A DNA stretch of 64,000 bases from Misgurnus anguillicaudatus (lineage: Eukaryota > Chordata > Actinopteri > Cypriniformes > Cobitidae), in assembly GCF_027580225.2 (NCBI RefSeq), contig NC_073339.2, positions 41,894,501-41,958,500 of the forward strand, in the 5' to 3' direction. Under the pieces are notes generated by a model. That model searched no databases. It saw nothing but the letters and a program-made list of their open reading frames with translations, and was not told the DNA's origin. Positions 1 to 11,887 of the stretch are shown here, one piece after another. The translations under genes and the position numbers were made by a program. Within the stretch, counting starts at the first letter, position 1; every line of letters begins with the position of its first letter.

Positions 1-623
1 CATCTACTTGTCCAACACATAAACCACTTTTATACTCTCAACATCCGTCAGTGTAACCATATACTGTACTGTATAATAAACACATCACGCCCCTCCGAGA
101 CCAAACCTTATGTCATAGTGAGTGATGCTGTTAAGTGTTTTCAACAGCGCTCTTCAGTATACCGTTTTATGCTTGGTTGCATAAGATGACAGATATGTTT
201 TGGAGGTAACTGTCCCAAAGGTGCGCTGGTTATTGCGACCATGACAGTGGTTTGAAGTGAGATTGACTGTAGACAGATCTCACTTGTATTATTGTGTTAT
301 TGCTGACACCCATTCAATCAATCCCAAAAATATAAAGCATCTGCACATGTTCGTGTAAATGCATAAACGTTAACTTGTAGATGGTAATAAAACTTCAATA
401 TTTGTGCCTTGTTGAGAGAAAGCGGGGTATTACTTTTCTAAGTGACTTAGAAACTTTACCTGGTGGATGATGCAATAGACTGACATCAAATAAATTGAAG
501 GAGAGATTCAAGTTATGAGGCATCAGAGCATCAAAGACTTGTGGGTGGGCTCTTTTGACTTCACCCTAGCAACCAACCAGAACAGCTTAGCAACCGCATC
601 AACATCTTAAAAAGATCTTGATT
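1..623. other. no gene recognised
   Basis: AT-rich single-copy-looking DNA. I see no open frame of note, no RNA gene and no clear repeat boundary. Confidence 0.5.
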
Positions 624-763
624 TTACATGTATGCATTTGACAGATGCATATATTTAAAGCAATCTACATAGCATTACAAGGTACACATTTTATATCAGT
701 ATGTGTGTTCCCTGGGTTCAAACCCATGACCTTTTACACTGCTAAAGTGATGCTCTGAGCTAC
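624..763 (-). repeat. tRNA-derived SINE-like repeat, copy 1
   Basis: Read on the minus strand the end resembles a tRNA promoter: GTAGCTCAGAGCA (A box-like) followed by GGGTTTGAACCC (B box-like). The body (acatgtatgcatttgacagatg, split by substitutions) matches further copies near 10411, 19297, 24367 and 37653. It is a dispersed SINE-type retroposon and not a functional tRNA, because no cloverleaf can be drawn. Confidence 0.6.
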
Positions 764-1530
764 ACACTTTTAATGTCTTTTTTCAAGCTAGTCTGCAAAA
801 GAAAATAACCTTCAAAAAGTCATGTGTGTGGTGTTCCTGTAAAGAAGCGGTTTTTGGGAATTTCTGTGATATTTTTGGAGCCTTGTAAACATTAGTGTGG
901 AGGGTGCGTATAGAGAGGGAATTGGGAAAAGCAGGCGGCTCTCTGTTATAGATTTATACCGTTTGTGTTAAGCTGTTTCTCAGAAGTAGACATTTATGAC
1001 TTGATTGATCAACTTTCAGCTTCACAATTTTGAACCGAAGACTTTTTAAGGGCTCTGTGTAATTGAATGACATCCTACAGGGAGCCATAACTCACTTTGA
1101 TGTGTGCTTTCCTTTCGAAAATAGGCGAGCAATCTGTGACTGTGTAACTCAAATGAAGTTTGGAAATGGGCCAATAGTAAATTTTTTGGAAACTTTGCTC
1201 CCGAGGTACGGCCAACAGTCACATCTGAAAAGTCCTCCATAAAAGTATCTTTATGGGCTTTCAAAGTAATTATTTGATAGCGACGTTTGGTGCCCACATC
1301 TGCACCGCACTTGATCTCGCATCTCAAATCATTTTGAAAAACCAATGCCCTTGGGGACGCAAAGTATATAAAAATGGAGACAGAAACATTTCGGACATCG
1401 CAACAATCCTCTATAAAACTCGGGAAAGCCCATTTTTATTGTTTCGTTTAAATTTTCACAAGCCTTGAGGTGAAGCAGCCTATACTATGACTGGTAACGC
1501 AGCAAAAGATAAAAACGTCTTGAGGGCACA
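764..1530. other. no gene recognised
   Basis: Intergenic or intronic DNA. Short open frames occur on both strands but lack family resemblance and codon structure. Nothing else supported. Confidence 0.45.
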
Positions 1531-2560
1531 CACTGAAAAAAAACAACTTGTAAAATTTACTTAAAAAAATCCTCGTAACAATTTGCACGAACTTTTTTTA
1601 AGTAAAATTTACTGCTTTTTTATAAGTAAAACTTACCTACTAAAATCAAATAAAATTTACTTAAAATTGCATGATAAAACATATGTTAAATAATTAATTA
1701 AATGTTACTTAATTATTTTATTTAGAAGTTAGATTTATTTTTTAATCGTTTAGGTAAAGTCTATTAGTTTTTTTTTTGAAAATTGAAGCATTGCTGTCCT
1801 AATAATATTAAATAAATCGTATTTTCTGTTTGTTATTTTCTTTAACATATTCCTATGGACCTAGTTATTTTTAGTGTTATAAATGGCATTATAACACAAA
1901 ATTCATGACTGACAACAAGTCAGTCATTGAATAAACTTGATTCGGAACAGAAACGCACACAAACTGTGTTTCTGACATGCATTATCAGCACTGTGGAGAG
2001 AATTACAATATAATGTTCTGAACAGGGTTCATGTAAAGAAAGACTGATCACCTGAACGGTGACTTCACAAAATTATTATTTACAACAAAACAACATCAAT
2101 AATATAAGAGCTTAAACCTTTATGACATTTTGCTAACAAATATTTAAGTAGTTAAAGTTCTTATCAGTTCTTATTCTGTGATAAAGCTTAAAAAATAAAA
2201 TATTCAGGCGCAAAGAATTATGGGTATTCCTTACAACATGTGCAAATAAATGTAAGTAAATTTTACTTAGATTTTTTAGTTTAATGGATTTAATATTTTT
2301 AAGTAAAATGAACTAAGATTTTTTACTTGAATCTGCTAAAGTTTTTGATTAAAATTTACTTAATTATTAAATAATACAAGAAAATATCTAATAAGACTTA
2401 CTATTCCCACACAGTTCATTTTTTACATGAATTAATTGTGTATTTATCATCATTTTACTTAGGAAAATCTAGTTCTCAATAAATGTTAATATTATTATGT
2501 AGAAATTATGAGAGTTAATCTAATAAATATTACTACACAAAAAAGTTCGTTTTTTCAGTG
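1531..2560. mobile_element. non-autonomous DNA transposon, CACTGAAAAAA termini
   Basis: The ends are inverted: CACTGAAAAAA at 1531 and TTTTTTCAGTG at 2560. The AT-rich interior carries many copies of a taagtaaaattta-type subterminal repeat in both orientations, as expected for transposase-binding repeats in a MITE. No coding capacity. Flanking bases give no convincing target duplication, so the superfamily is left open. Confidence 0.6.
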
Positions 2561-2822
2561 CATTTACAGACGTTTAAAGGATGTTCCTGCCCCATTTAGA
2601 GAGGTTTAAAGCTCAATTGCTTGATAGTAACACAAAAGTCATGGTATGATTTTCAGACAACACACATACTGATAAAAACATGCATGCCTTAACTTTACTT
2701 TAAATCAATGCATTGATTTAAATGTAAATGAATGATTGCTTGCTTTTATTCTGGGCTTGCAATGACATGAAGGTGAGATAATAAAAGCAATCACTTTGGG
2801 ATGTGCAATCAATGTTACCTTA

Positions 2823-3010
2823 CCCTGCTGAAAACAGCAACAGAAACATCATAAAAATTCTAATGGATTTAATGGGAATAGGGAATTGGAAATGGGAATT
2901 GAGTTCTGGTAGTGGGATGTTATTAGGCAGATAGGAACACCATTAAATTAAAGCGAAATAAGACCCAGAACACACTACATAAATTTATTTTCTAATGGTT
3001 TATGGTTAAC
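2823..3010. mobile_element. fragment of CCCTGCTGAAAA-type MITE
   Basis: Begins ccctgctgaaaacagc and contains taatgg-rich sequence like that inside the complete element at 6908-7187. No matching right terminus is seen, so this is a truncated or diverged copy. Confidence 0.4.
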
Positions 3011-3059
3011 ATCTGTATGGTGTTTCCTTAGGTGTATTATTTAGACTCTACAAATTAAG

Positions 3060-3443
3060 TTTGAAATGAAAACGACCTGTCCATCATTCTCAGACCCCCC
3101 CTCCAATCACCAAACACACTCAGTATGTGCATGTGAAACTGGTTGCTCAGTCCAGCCGCTTGGCGGAGAGAAGTACACGCGCTCCGGCTCGTTGCGGGAT
3201 AAACAGAGGAGGACGGCGGAAAATCCACGAACTCTCCATCACGCTTTTAGTCTCAATTCATCACCGTTCGCCCCGGCACCAGGAGATTTGTAGCTGCCGC
3301 AGTGTCTTCATCCAACGGCGGGCATTTGCTGCTTTCCACCCGGACGCGTCCGCAGTGCTGGATTTTGCCTCTGAACTGAACCACATCACACTCTCTTAAA
3401 ATTAAACCGTGGGAGACTGGCGACTGGCTTGTCATTTTGAAAG
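3060..3443 (+). other. putative non-coding first exon of an unidentified gene
   Basis: A GC- and CpG-rich block, unlike the AT-rich surroundings, ends in aaag|gtaaggc, a strong U2 splice donor (GT at 3444). No initiating frame with a recognisable product is present, which fits a 5' UTR exon followed by a long first intron. Frames on both strands (for example 3253-3669 minus) are open mainly because CpG-rich sequence has few stop codons. I cannot name the gene, and no downstream coding exon is seen in the window. The strand rests on the donor alone. Confidence 0.35.
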
Positions 3444-4320
3444 GTAAGGCTGAGTCTACGTTCTTCTTTAAGCCTTGAAGTTGAAGAAATGCGAGGCAAC
3501 TGTGTGTCAATAGCGCAGTGTGGATCTGTATTGATATTCGCGTATCGATTACGCATCTGGGTTCTGCGCACGGGTCGCAGGTTGCTCGTAATGGACTGAT
3601 GTCTTTGAGTTCCACAGGGGAACATTTTGGGGTTCGTACCTGTGCCAAGGCCGCCTTACCGAAGGGCATGAGGAAATTAGTATTCAGAGTTAGGCTACTC
3701 GTTTGCGCCTGCCTGTGAGACCATTAAATGATCTCATGGATGCGAACGAGATCAGCATCAGACAAATGCAATGTATAGGCTACTCATAAAGAGAATGAAA
3801 CTTACATAATTGAAGCTTATGTTACATTTCGGTGTATTTATTGAAGCGTCCTGGTTTGTATTACCATTGTTTTAGTACAAATATCATGGCTAAACTATAG
3901 GTGGTTTTACTCTATATGCCATAATTATGGTTACTGTATTAAAATTGTGATTTGACTTTATGTTATGGTATATCCCATTAAATCCCAGAGCGCTTCATAT
4001 TTACAAACTTATCTCTGAGAAATGTTGCCTTGTGTTCACTTGCTGTTGTCTGACATATAAGGTTGTTTAATTGTTCAGCTGATCAGACAGGACGCGAACT
4101 GGCGTTCAAAAAGCGCATCGAAATGAATCAGAGCGCGGTATCCTTAAGACGCCTTTTTTGAAACTGCTTCTATCCTGACGCGTAGAAATACTCAATAAAG
4201 GCATCTGTATGATGGACGTGCCCATACACACAACAATTAATGGCACAGAGCGCAAGAACGCGTACTGTGGGTGCGCATTCCCGCGGCGGAGCGTTTCAGA
4301 ACCACGGACAGTTCTTGCCT
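3130..4320. promoter_or_regulatory. CpG-rich promoter-like region
   Basis: CG dinucleotides cluster at 3170-3370, 3540-3670, 4090-4190 and 4255-4310 (for example cccgcggcggagcg near 4280), whereas they are sparse for kilobases around. In fish, unmethylated CpG clusters usually mark promoters. There is no clear TATA box. It overlaps the putative first exon. Confidence 0.4.
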
Positions 4321-5416
4321 AGGGTCAGCTTGCTTGGTTTTGCTTTCATAACCCCATTTGCAAACTTGTAAACTGTTAACTCAAAACTTGCAATGTCAAC
4401 ATTGTTCTCCAAATCAATACTTGCTACACTACTGCAAAGATGAATTAAGTTCAGCTATATTATGTATTCAGCTGAACTTGAGTTTTATGTATGTCTGGAC
4501 AAAGGTAAGTGATTTATCTTTAAATGAAAAAACTGTTATGCTTAATGGATTTCTTCGTGTTCATTCAGTGGACTGTATAGATGCTTTGTCTTCTTATTCT
4601 GCAATGCAAAAAGCTAATCTTTACTTCTGATCAAATATTTAAGAGCTTACTGTTGTTTTCTAAATTCACTTTGGAAGTCTTTAATCTCTGACACATATTG
4701 AAAATACTGTTCCACCTACCATTATCATATTTATATATCAGTTCGTAAAAGCGAGCTGCTAACTTGACCGACCAATACATTAAGAAAAGCCAAACAGATA
4801 GCCTGTGACATGTAGACCATTAGATAGTGACGCGTATTCAGATAAAAATGTGCCTGGGGCGGATATCTGAATATGTTATGATAAGTTTGGAGTTTGAAAA
4901 ACATTTGGAAATGGTAATGGAATTATTTACGGGCCTGTGATGTTGCAATGTTTCCGATCAGTAATTGCGCAGTTGCATAAAATGAGAAATAATTGATATT
5001 ACTGGTTTGCTGTGTGGTAGCTGGTATGACGTAAATGTTTGCCAGTCAGTTGTGGTCCTAGTTTAGCTCCAACCCTAAAACATCTAAACAGGATAATCAA
5101 AGTCTTTAGGATAAGTTGAAAATGACAGGCAGGTGTGTTGGATCAGGGGTGAAACTAAACTGTGGCCCTTCAGGAACGAAGCTGACAAGCGCTACCTTAA
5201 ACCATTACATCACTTTAAATCTGAAAAAATAAAATGGCAGCCAAGGAAGTACAAATTTGATAAAGTTATATTTTCACTTTTTACACCTTTTAATTGCATT
5301 TATAGCAAGAAATTAGTATTGTAGTTTTTAAATATGGGATTAGTTATCACAAAGGTGCTGTGCTCCATGTTGTTCCATTTTGCTGCCTATGAAGTCTGTC
5401 TGAATGCTTTCTATGT
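4321..5416. other. no gene recognised, possible intron
   Basis: AT-rich DNA downstream of the putative first-exon donor. No repeat boundary or coding exon recognised. Confidence 0.4.
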
Positions 5417-5589
5417 TAGGCTTGTTCGACTTCGTGCGGTGCCGTAAGAACCGACAGCCGGATGACGTCAAAGTACCGTGAGACCGATTAGAGAAATCAT
5501 ACGAAGTCTAATTTCGTCTCACTCTCGCGGTTTTTTGACGTCATCCGGCTGTCGGTTCTTGTGGTGCCGCATGAGGTCGAACAGGCCTA
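5417..5589. mobile_element. short palindromic MITE, TAGGCYTGTTCGAC termini
   Basis: Nearly perfect fold-back. The left terminus taggcttgttcgac pairs with gtcgaacaggccta on the right, and the inner arms (ccgacagccggatgacgtca and its complement) pair again around a short loop. It carries two CRE-like TGACGTCA cores, one in each arm. No coding capacity. Confidence 0.65.
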
Positions 5590-5628
5590 TTGCCTCATGA
5601 GGCAGTGAGGCAACAATTCAGCTGCCTA

Positions 5629-5884
5629 ATGCTGCATTCCAGGCAACCTGTAACCCGTAACTCACGACTTCAAAATCACGACTCACGACTCTGAACTGGG
5701 AGTACATCGATCTAGTACGAGTTCACGGGTGGGAAGTCACGGGTTTGACTGCCGTTCCAGTGCACTTTCACCGGTAGAAGGTTGTAAAAACACGAGTTAC
5801 AGGCTGCCTGGAACGCATAGGGCTGTGAGTCGTGGTTTTGAAGTCGTAACTCACGGGTTTAAAAACCTGCCTGGAACGCAGCAT
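5629..5884. mobile_element. MITE with CCAGGCA-type inverted termini
   Basis: Left end atgctgcattccagg is the inverted complement of cctggaacgcagcat at the right end with one mismatch. Inner arms rich in actcacgactt and its complement also pair. It lies 39 bases from the previous MITE. Confidence 0.65.
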
Positions 5885-6907
5885 AAGCTTTCGAACGCAG
5901 CCAATCTTTAATAATGAGCTGATGATTTGAATCAGGTGTGTTGAATAAGGGAAACATTCAAAATGTGCGGAGCAGTGGTACTCCAGGACTGGATTTGAGA
6001 GGTTTTGGTCTCAGTGGTGCCACCTGCATGTTAAAATCCCATCGGCCAGAAATGTGATTACCCAGAGGACAATTTTATTGCTCACTGGTTGCTTTTTCCA
6101 ACAGAAGCTCAGGAAATGTGATGGAGTTCTTAGTTGTGTTTCATTGAAGTTTCAACTTAGTCTGAGATGTTTCTCATAAAAAGGTGAAATAAAAATGTAG
6201 AACAGATAAAATAGGCCTACTCTAAGAGTATGAAGCTGTAAAATGAATGTTGATTGTATATGTAAACAATCTAGATTTGGAAATGTTGAGCTCATACTGA
6301 AATCTTCAATAATATTGACATAGTGGCAGACTTGACAAAGCTGAGCTCGGTTTGTCACATAGCTGAGATCTCTTCTGAAACTCTAATGAAGACTATAATG
6401 ATCTGAGACTCAGGAGACTTAAGGGGGGAGGGGGGGTCAAAGCTATTTCATGCATTTTAACTTATAAACACTGTTTAAGAGTTGGACTCCTCATGCTAAA
6501 CATATAGGCAAAGTCTCAAAAAGCGATTGGACGCGTGACAGAGCCAAAAGCACATTCCCAGGGTTCATACAATTTTCTAAACGTTTTTTTTCGAACATAA
6601 AAGATTAATACGTACGAATTTTGCTTTATTTCTTTTATGGGCAATTTCAATGCAGGAAGTACAGTGGAAGTCCTTATATGGGCACTTTAACTGGAATAGC
6701 GCACACGCACACCAACCAAGAGCTGACATGAAATCAACTTCACTAAAGAAGTGTGGTGTTGTTTGTGAGGGAAATTTAAGCTTGTTCAGCTTCCCAATGA
6801 ACCCAAAATAATGGAAACAATGGATATAGTTTGTTTATCCAGTATAGCAGGAGTTGTGCTGAGTGTGTTTGTTTAACGCTGGATTTTGTTGAAATCCCAA
6901 CTTGGTC
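5885..6907. other. no gene recognised
   Basis: AT-rich non-coding sequence. Short unmatched open frames only. Confidence 0.4.
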
Positions 6908-7187
6908 CCCTGCTAAAAAAAACAATAGACACCATCACAGAAATTTTATTGGTTTTATTGGGAATTTTATTGTTTTGAATGGAATATGGGCCAAAACACA
7001 CTACAGTGTATTGGTCTTTGTTGGTCTCTAATGGTATGTATTGGTTCTACTGGTTCTATGTTTTGGTTCTAATGGAAAATGGCCCAAAACAGACTACAGT
7101 TTAGTGGTTTTAATGGTAAAAGATAATGGTTCCCATTGGTATTTTAATGGAAACCATTAGAATTAGAATTCTAATTTTTCAGCAGGG
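6908..7187. mobile_element. MITE with CCCTGCT...AGCAGGG termini
   Basis: Inverted termini ccctgctaaaaaaaa and tttttcagcaggg bound a 280-bp interior rich in taatgg and ttggttct repeats. The termini match those of the element at 26091-26344, whose interior is entirely different. Confidence 0.65.
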
Positions 7188-7639
7188 TCATAAGTCGCAG
7201 GCAGTACGTAAAGCGGCATTTGTGTTTTGTTGGCAATCAGAACAGAGCATAAGTGCATATACAGTAATGTAAATTACACGAACATGTAGCAAATTATAAG
7301 TTATCCAGAGATAGTGGGATAATGTTTTGTGTTTGCTGCTTGCTCGTGACTCGCTCCACCTGTGACACACCTCCATGAGCTCGGGTTTATTCGAAAAGAA
7401 TCAGTACAGCTGATCTGTCTTTTATAAATCTGATAAAATTAAAAACTCTTTGGATATGTGAAGGAAGTAATACTACTCTATAAGTACTCAAAGATTAGCA
7501 TGAGATAAGCAGAAACAGCGTGTGTTATGTAAGCTTTACGCAAAAGTTTCCAATTGCTCTCTATTTAATCTCATTGATCGATGTCTAGGAGAAATAATTG
7601 ACATATCAAAGGATATCATCTGTGATTTTTCTATCTTAT

Positions 7640-8129
7640 GGGTAAAGTCGTGGTAAAAGCCAAAGTGGCACGGTTTCCAAGATGTACCGTTGCCATGGTT
7701 ACACTGCCTTTGATCGACGTCTGGGTGTTTGACACCAGACGCGCTCATTACGCTCTCCATGCATCAAACGGCACCTTGCTTCTCGCTAGGCTCCGAGCTC
7801 ATAAAAGAGAGTATTCCCCAGCTCGCAGCCGAGCTTGTTAGAGTCACTTTCAGATTGCAAAGACAGAAGCGCCGTGTAATCACAGAGTTATTGCACAGCG
7901 TCAGTACGGCCCTTGCTTACCATACGTACTAATAAAAGAAATCAAACCTCCACAAGCAACTGGGCTTTGACCTATTGCACTGCGAGGATATGAAAAGCTG
8001 CGGACTATTCATTGTACACTCGTGACATTCTGACCCTGTATGTCTCACTTTGTGCGGCTGGGTCAATATCTCTTGACATTTCATTGGATTAATGCACAAC
8101 AAATCAGAACATCGGAGTTTTGCCACCCG
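7640..8129. other. candidate conserved non-coding element
   Basis: About 490 bp of mixed base composition without repeat hallmarks, containing an RFX-type X-box at 7689 and several taat cores. Long vertebrate introns often hold such enhancers. Without another species this is only a candidate, and an unrecognised exon is the alternative. Confidence 0.25.
7689..7702. promoter_or_regulatory. RFX X-box-like site
   Basis: GTTGCCATGGTTAC is close to the imperfect inverted repeat bound by RFX factors (GTTGCC, two-base spacer, GGYAAC). A second, similar site lies at 24801-24814. Confidence 0.35.
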
Positions 8130-8149
8130 CACACACACACACACACACA
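8130..8149. repeat. (CA)n microsatellite
   Basis: About ten uninterrupted CA units. Confidence 0.9.
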
Positions 8150-8524
8150 TGCACATACAAAAGAAGCAATTGTGGAGAAGCGGATTAATATTGTATCCAC
8201 CTTTTGACCTAATTACATACTTATGAATATTTTACACATTTTTATTCATGCAAACGGGTCGTTGAGAAATGAAACCTAATTTTATACAGGCAGGGTGTGA
8301 AGTACATTCTGCTCGTCAGAGAGAAGCAGAAACTCATAAATTAAGAGAAATTAGGTGTGTGATTCGTTTTTAATTGAAAGCCTTAGGTGAGATCGTGGTC
8401 AAACAGGAGATTGGAAGGAGTGCAAATATAGAAAGAAACGAAGAGCCAGCTAGGATATATTTTTTTATTAACACCATTCCAGCATCTATGGGTATAATGA
8501 TTCAACCCAGTATCACGCAAATAC

Positions 8525-9975
8525 GTACCTTTAGTCAAGTAAATGTGTAATTTTTTTCTGTGACACTGTCACGTTTTTCCGCATTTTACGTGACCGTATC
8601 ATGCATTTCTGTTTACGTGTCATTGTCACATATTGGTTACTCAACTGTTTGGTCCTATTTTCCTACCATTGTCGATTCGGTTAAGGGTTAGATTTACATA
8701 AAATGCCAAACCCAACTCTAACCCTAACGCCAGGCGACAATGGTTTAAAAATAAGAAAATATAAAAAATAAATCAGAAAAAATATGTACCTTTAGTCACG
8801 TAAATTTGTGATTCTTTTCTGTGACACTGTCACGTTTTTTACGTGACCATTTTACGTATTTCTATTTACGTGTCATTGGTCCCTTTCACACATACAGTCT
8901 TTACTGGTAATTTACTGGTAAATTGCAGTTAACAGATCATGTGTGAACAGAACCTTTCCGGTAAATCAGTGCTCCCAATTTACCAGTAAGGCAGGTTGTA
9001 AGATTACCAGTAATTTACCGGTAAGCGCTATGTGTGAACGAAAATTATAGGATTACCGGCATTTAGAACGGACGATGTCAGACCGTGCTGACAGCTTCGG
9101 GCCAATCATAGCGCTTTAATACAGATGACGCGTTTACCCCCGCACTGTTTACGGAAGTTTTCCACACACATGCTGCTTGAAAGTTGAGCACACCTGAAGT
9201 TTACGTCCACATTTCTTCACAAAAGTTGTTTAAAACAGCTTACCACCGAATTGTCGACGTCCTTAGCACGCCCTCTGTAAAGCCTAACGTGCAAACAGTA
9301 GTGTTGTTAAAAACGCATTTTCGGTTTGACGTCGTCTCATTCAATGTTGTTTGGTCATGAGCAACTTCGCGACTGTTTACCACAGACGTGAAAACAGGAA
9401 AATACGGACTGTGGATATGAACGACGTGGATTGTTTACAAATACAACACTGAGCTCGCCGCGTGCTACAGGTACATCCGCTTTCTCAACGAATTTACCGG
9501 TATTTTGATACTGATGTGTGAATGATGTCTTACTGGTAAAATAACGGAACGCCACTGCGTGTGTGAACAGCACATTTTTGTATTTACTGGTAAATTCATT
9601 CTGGTAAATTCATGGTAATTTACCAGAATTACTGTGTGAAAGAGGCTATTGTCACGTATTGGTTACTCAACTGTTTTGTCCTATTTTCTTACTTGTCGCT
9701 TCGATTTAGGGTTAGATTTACATAAAATGACATCCTTACCCAAACTCTAACCCTAACGCCAGACGACAATGGTTTAAAAATCAGTTATAAAAAAATCAAA
9801 TATAAAAAATAAATCAGAAAAATAGTATAAACCAATACTTAGAGTGACATCCTAACGCAAACACCAAATCTAACCCTAAACCAAAACGACAATGGTTCAA
9901 AAATAGGAAAAAAAAGTTGAGTAACCAATACATGACCATGACACATCAACAGAAATACTTGATACGGTCACGAAA
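8525..9975. repeat. composite repeat: two direct 261-bp units plus an inverted part
   Basis: The segment starting gtacctttagtca at 8525 recurs at 8786 in the same orientation. Shared landmarks are tgtgacactgtcacg, attggttactcaac and aaccctaacgcca. From about 9840 to 9975 the same sequence returns inverted (gttgagtaaccaata). The second unit is split by the element at 8879-9647. The aaccctaac tract is part of the unit and is not telomeric. Confidence 0.6.
8879..9647. mobile_element. DNA transposon nested in the second 261-bp unit
   Basis: The termini ccctttcacacata and ctgtgtgaaagagg are imperfect inverted repeats. Subterminal regions hold many tttactggtaaatt-type motifs. It interrupts tgtcattgtcac, which is intact at the same place in the first unit near 8620. 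ATTG lies on both sides (8875-8878 and 9648-9651), consistent with a short target duplication. No transposase frame is visible. Confidence 0.6.
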
Positions 9976-10135
9976 AAATGCACCGACATGCTTCCGAGCA
10001 GATTCAGACGCACCGCGCACCACAGGAAAATCTGATAAGATAATCGGTGCAACTACGAAAACGATCAGGACTTTTCGTAAGGGGGAAAATCTTTTTAAAA
10101 GTGACACTTTTGTGCCTTTTTTCTGAGAGTCTATA
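9976..10135 (-). repeat. dispersed DNA-repeat fragment, partner of 25185-25290
   Basis: Read on the minus strand it contains cttatcagattttcct followed by gtctgaatctgctc, which recurs on the plus strand at 25210-25270. The last 30 bases (gacacttttgtgcc...ctgagagt) match the right end of the MITE at 24175-24366, so two fragments are joined here. Confidence 0.45.
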
Positions 10136-10410
10136 ATAACAGATAGTATACAGCAATTATGTTTATCCGATGATGCAAGCAAATAGAATTAGTTTTAAAT
10201 CAATTCATTTAAACCATTTAGTCAAGGTTAGCCTAAACATTTGGTCCCTGTTGATAGATAACATAAGTACACCACTATGTGGGCAAAAATATTAATGGCC
10301 ATTTAAAAGTATTTGTGCATTCTGTTAAAATCATTTATGAGTTGCTTGTGATACAATATACATCGCTATATAGCTCAAACAACATAATGTTGGCTGATTC
10401 CCAACCCATA
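10136..10410. other. no feature recognised
   Basis: AT-rich spacer between repeats. Confidence 0.4.
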
Positions 10411-10672
10411 CATTTTACATTTATGATGCAATTAAGCAACTTTTATGATGCAATTATCCAAAGCAACAGTGCATTACAAAGTTTACATTTGATCACACTG
10501 TATAAAGTAAACGTTGGAACTTAAAAAATGGTAATTTAAATATTTTAGGTGCTACTTACTGAACTAATTTTTAAAGTAGAGCAGCTTTCACTTTTTACAG
10601 TGTATGTGTGTTCCCTCGGGATCAGACTTTTTGCGCTGCTGATGCAATGCTCTACCAATTGAAACATGGGAT
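10411..10672 (-). repeat. tRNA-derived SINE-like repeat, copy 2
   Basis: The tRNA-like head lies at 10600-10672 (minus strand: caattggtagagcattgcat, then a B-box-like segment). The body with atccaaagcaacagtgcatt lies at 10411-10490. About 110 bp of unmatched sequence separates the two, so the copy is either interrupted or two fragments lie together. Confidence 0.5.
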
Positions 10673-10979
10673 TTAAAGGATGCATTTTGAGAACTCAAAC
10701 CAGATCATCCTTTCTACTTTGCCAGTTTTAAATGTTTAATAGAAAGCACTCTTCAAGAATATCTTTTTTAAATAGTTAGCCATTGATCTGTGTTGCGTGT
10801 TTGGTGCCAGCTGTGAAATATCCCACCAGGTCAATGATCTCATTTGAGCTGTCATGCTATGACGCAGCCTATTCAATTCCTTCACCTTGACTTCCCAATT
10901 CACACACTGACAATGATGTCGCTTTTGCGTTTTGTAAGGGTCCTATGAAAGTCGTGACGGGTAACGTACAAAGCAGACT
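10673..10979. other. no feature recognised
   Basis: Non-repetitive-looking AT-rich DNA. Confidence 0.35.
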
Positions 10980-11420
10980 GAGACTCGAAAAGTCATCTAT
11001 TAACCAGACAAATCTGTCAGTAGGACCCCTGAGGTTTTGCGGAGGCTGCTGAAAATCCAGATGCGTTCCGCTCCAATGTCAAGAAGAGCCTTTTTCTGAC
11101 TTCTCCTTTAATGATGAAAGCGTGTATGTGTCAGGGCCGAGGCTTTCAGGTTCTTTAGCTGTTTTTCCACTTTGTTCTTACTTCCGCACTTCCTAAGCCT
11201 GTTTTTCTGTTCCGCATCAGTACATTAACCCAGGAGAGCTGTCTAATTGACGCAGTTTGCGATTTCAACTTTCGACAATTAAAGCCAGCGCAGATTCTTC
11301 TGGCGCCGAAATGCATTGGTGCAAATCTGCATAAAATGAATGGCTTTCTTTCTTAATCCTGTCATTAGTGGAGATCTATTCTTCGCCTCCGGGATTTTAA
11401 TAACCTAAGGCACAGAACCT
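10980..11420. other. candidate conserved non-coding element
   Basis: Mixed-composition stretch with no repeat termini. It holds several homeodomain-type cores (gtctaattgac, acaattaaag, gtcattagtgg) and octamer-like tgcataaaat within 250 bp. This density of developmental-factor motifs is typical of vertebrate enhancers. Conservation cannot be tested here. Confidence 0.3.
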
Positions 11421-11834
11421 TTCCGCCGGACCACTTGCATCTATGCCGCATCCACCAGAGCGTGTCTACAATGTTGTTTTTAACATCCGGAAATTCTTTC
11501 ATCAATTTAATTTAAGACAATGCTACTGGCTTAAACTCTTGCCAGTGGCTTTGGCCCTTTATAGTCTTTCAGTCTTGCATGATTAGACCTTGAATGTGCA
11601 GGGTTTAAAGCCTGGATTGTGTAATCAAATCATTTTTTTGTAAACAATAATCTGTATGATAAGTTGAATTTTTGCTACCTACTAGTGAACTATAGCAGCA
11701 CTCTTATATTCGCAAATGGCACATAAGTTCCATAAAAATAAGGAAGAAGTGTCCGTGATGTCACCCATAGATTTGTAAAGAGCATTTTTGAATCCCCAAA
11801 TTGGGAGATTTGCAGTCCGTGCGTGCAGTGTCCC
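11421..11834. other. no feature recognised
   Basis: Non-coding DNA without visible repeats. Confidence 0.35.
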
Positions 11835-11884
11835 TAAACTAACACTGATTGTGTTGTTTTTAACACATTGGTTCTAAGAGTGTA
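11835..11884. mobile_element. end fragment of the AACACA-type MITE
   Basis: tgtttttaacacattggttctaagagtgt (read as two parts) is the inverted complement of the left end of the element at 60415-60655. It stops at a TA where the next element begins. Confidence 0.45.
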
Positions 11885-11887
11885 TAT

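Noticed and set aside
700..765. tRNA gene on the minus strand
   Set aside because: A- and B-box-like segments are present, but no cloverleaf or acceptor stem forms, and the sequence recurs as a SINE body.
3253..3669. 138-codon minus-strand open frame
   Set aside because: It lies in CpG-rich DNA where stops are rare, overlaps other frames on both strands and resembles no protein family.
8690..9890. aaccctaac / gggttag tracts considered as interstitial telomeric repeats
   Set aside because: Each is a single motif inside the 261-bp repeat unit, without tandem TTAGGG copies.
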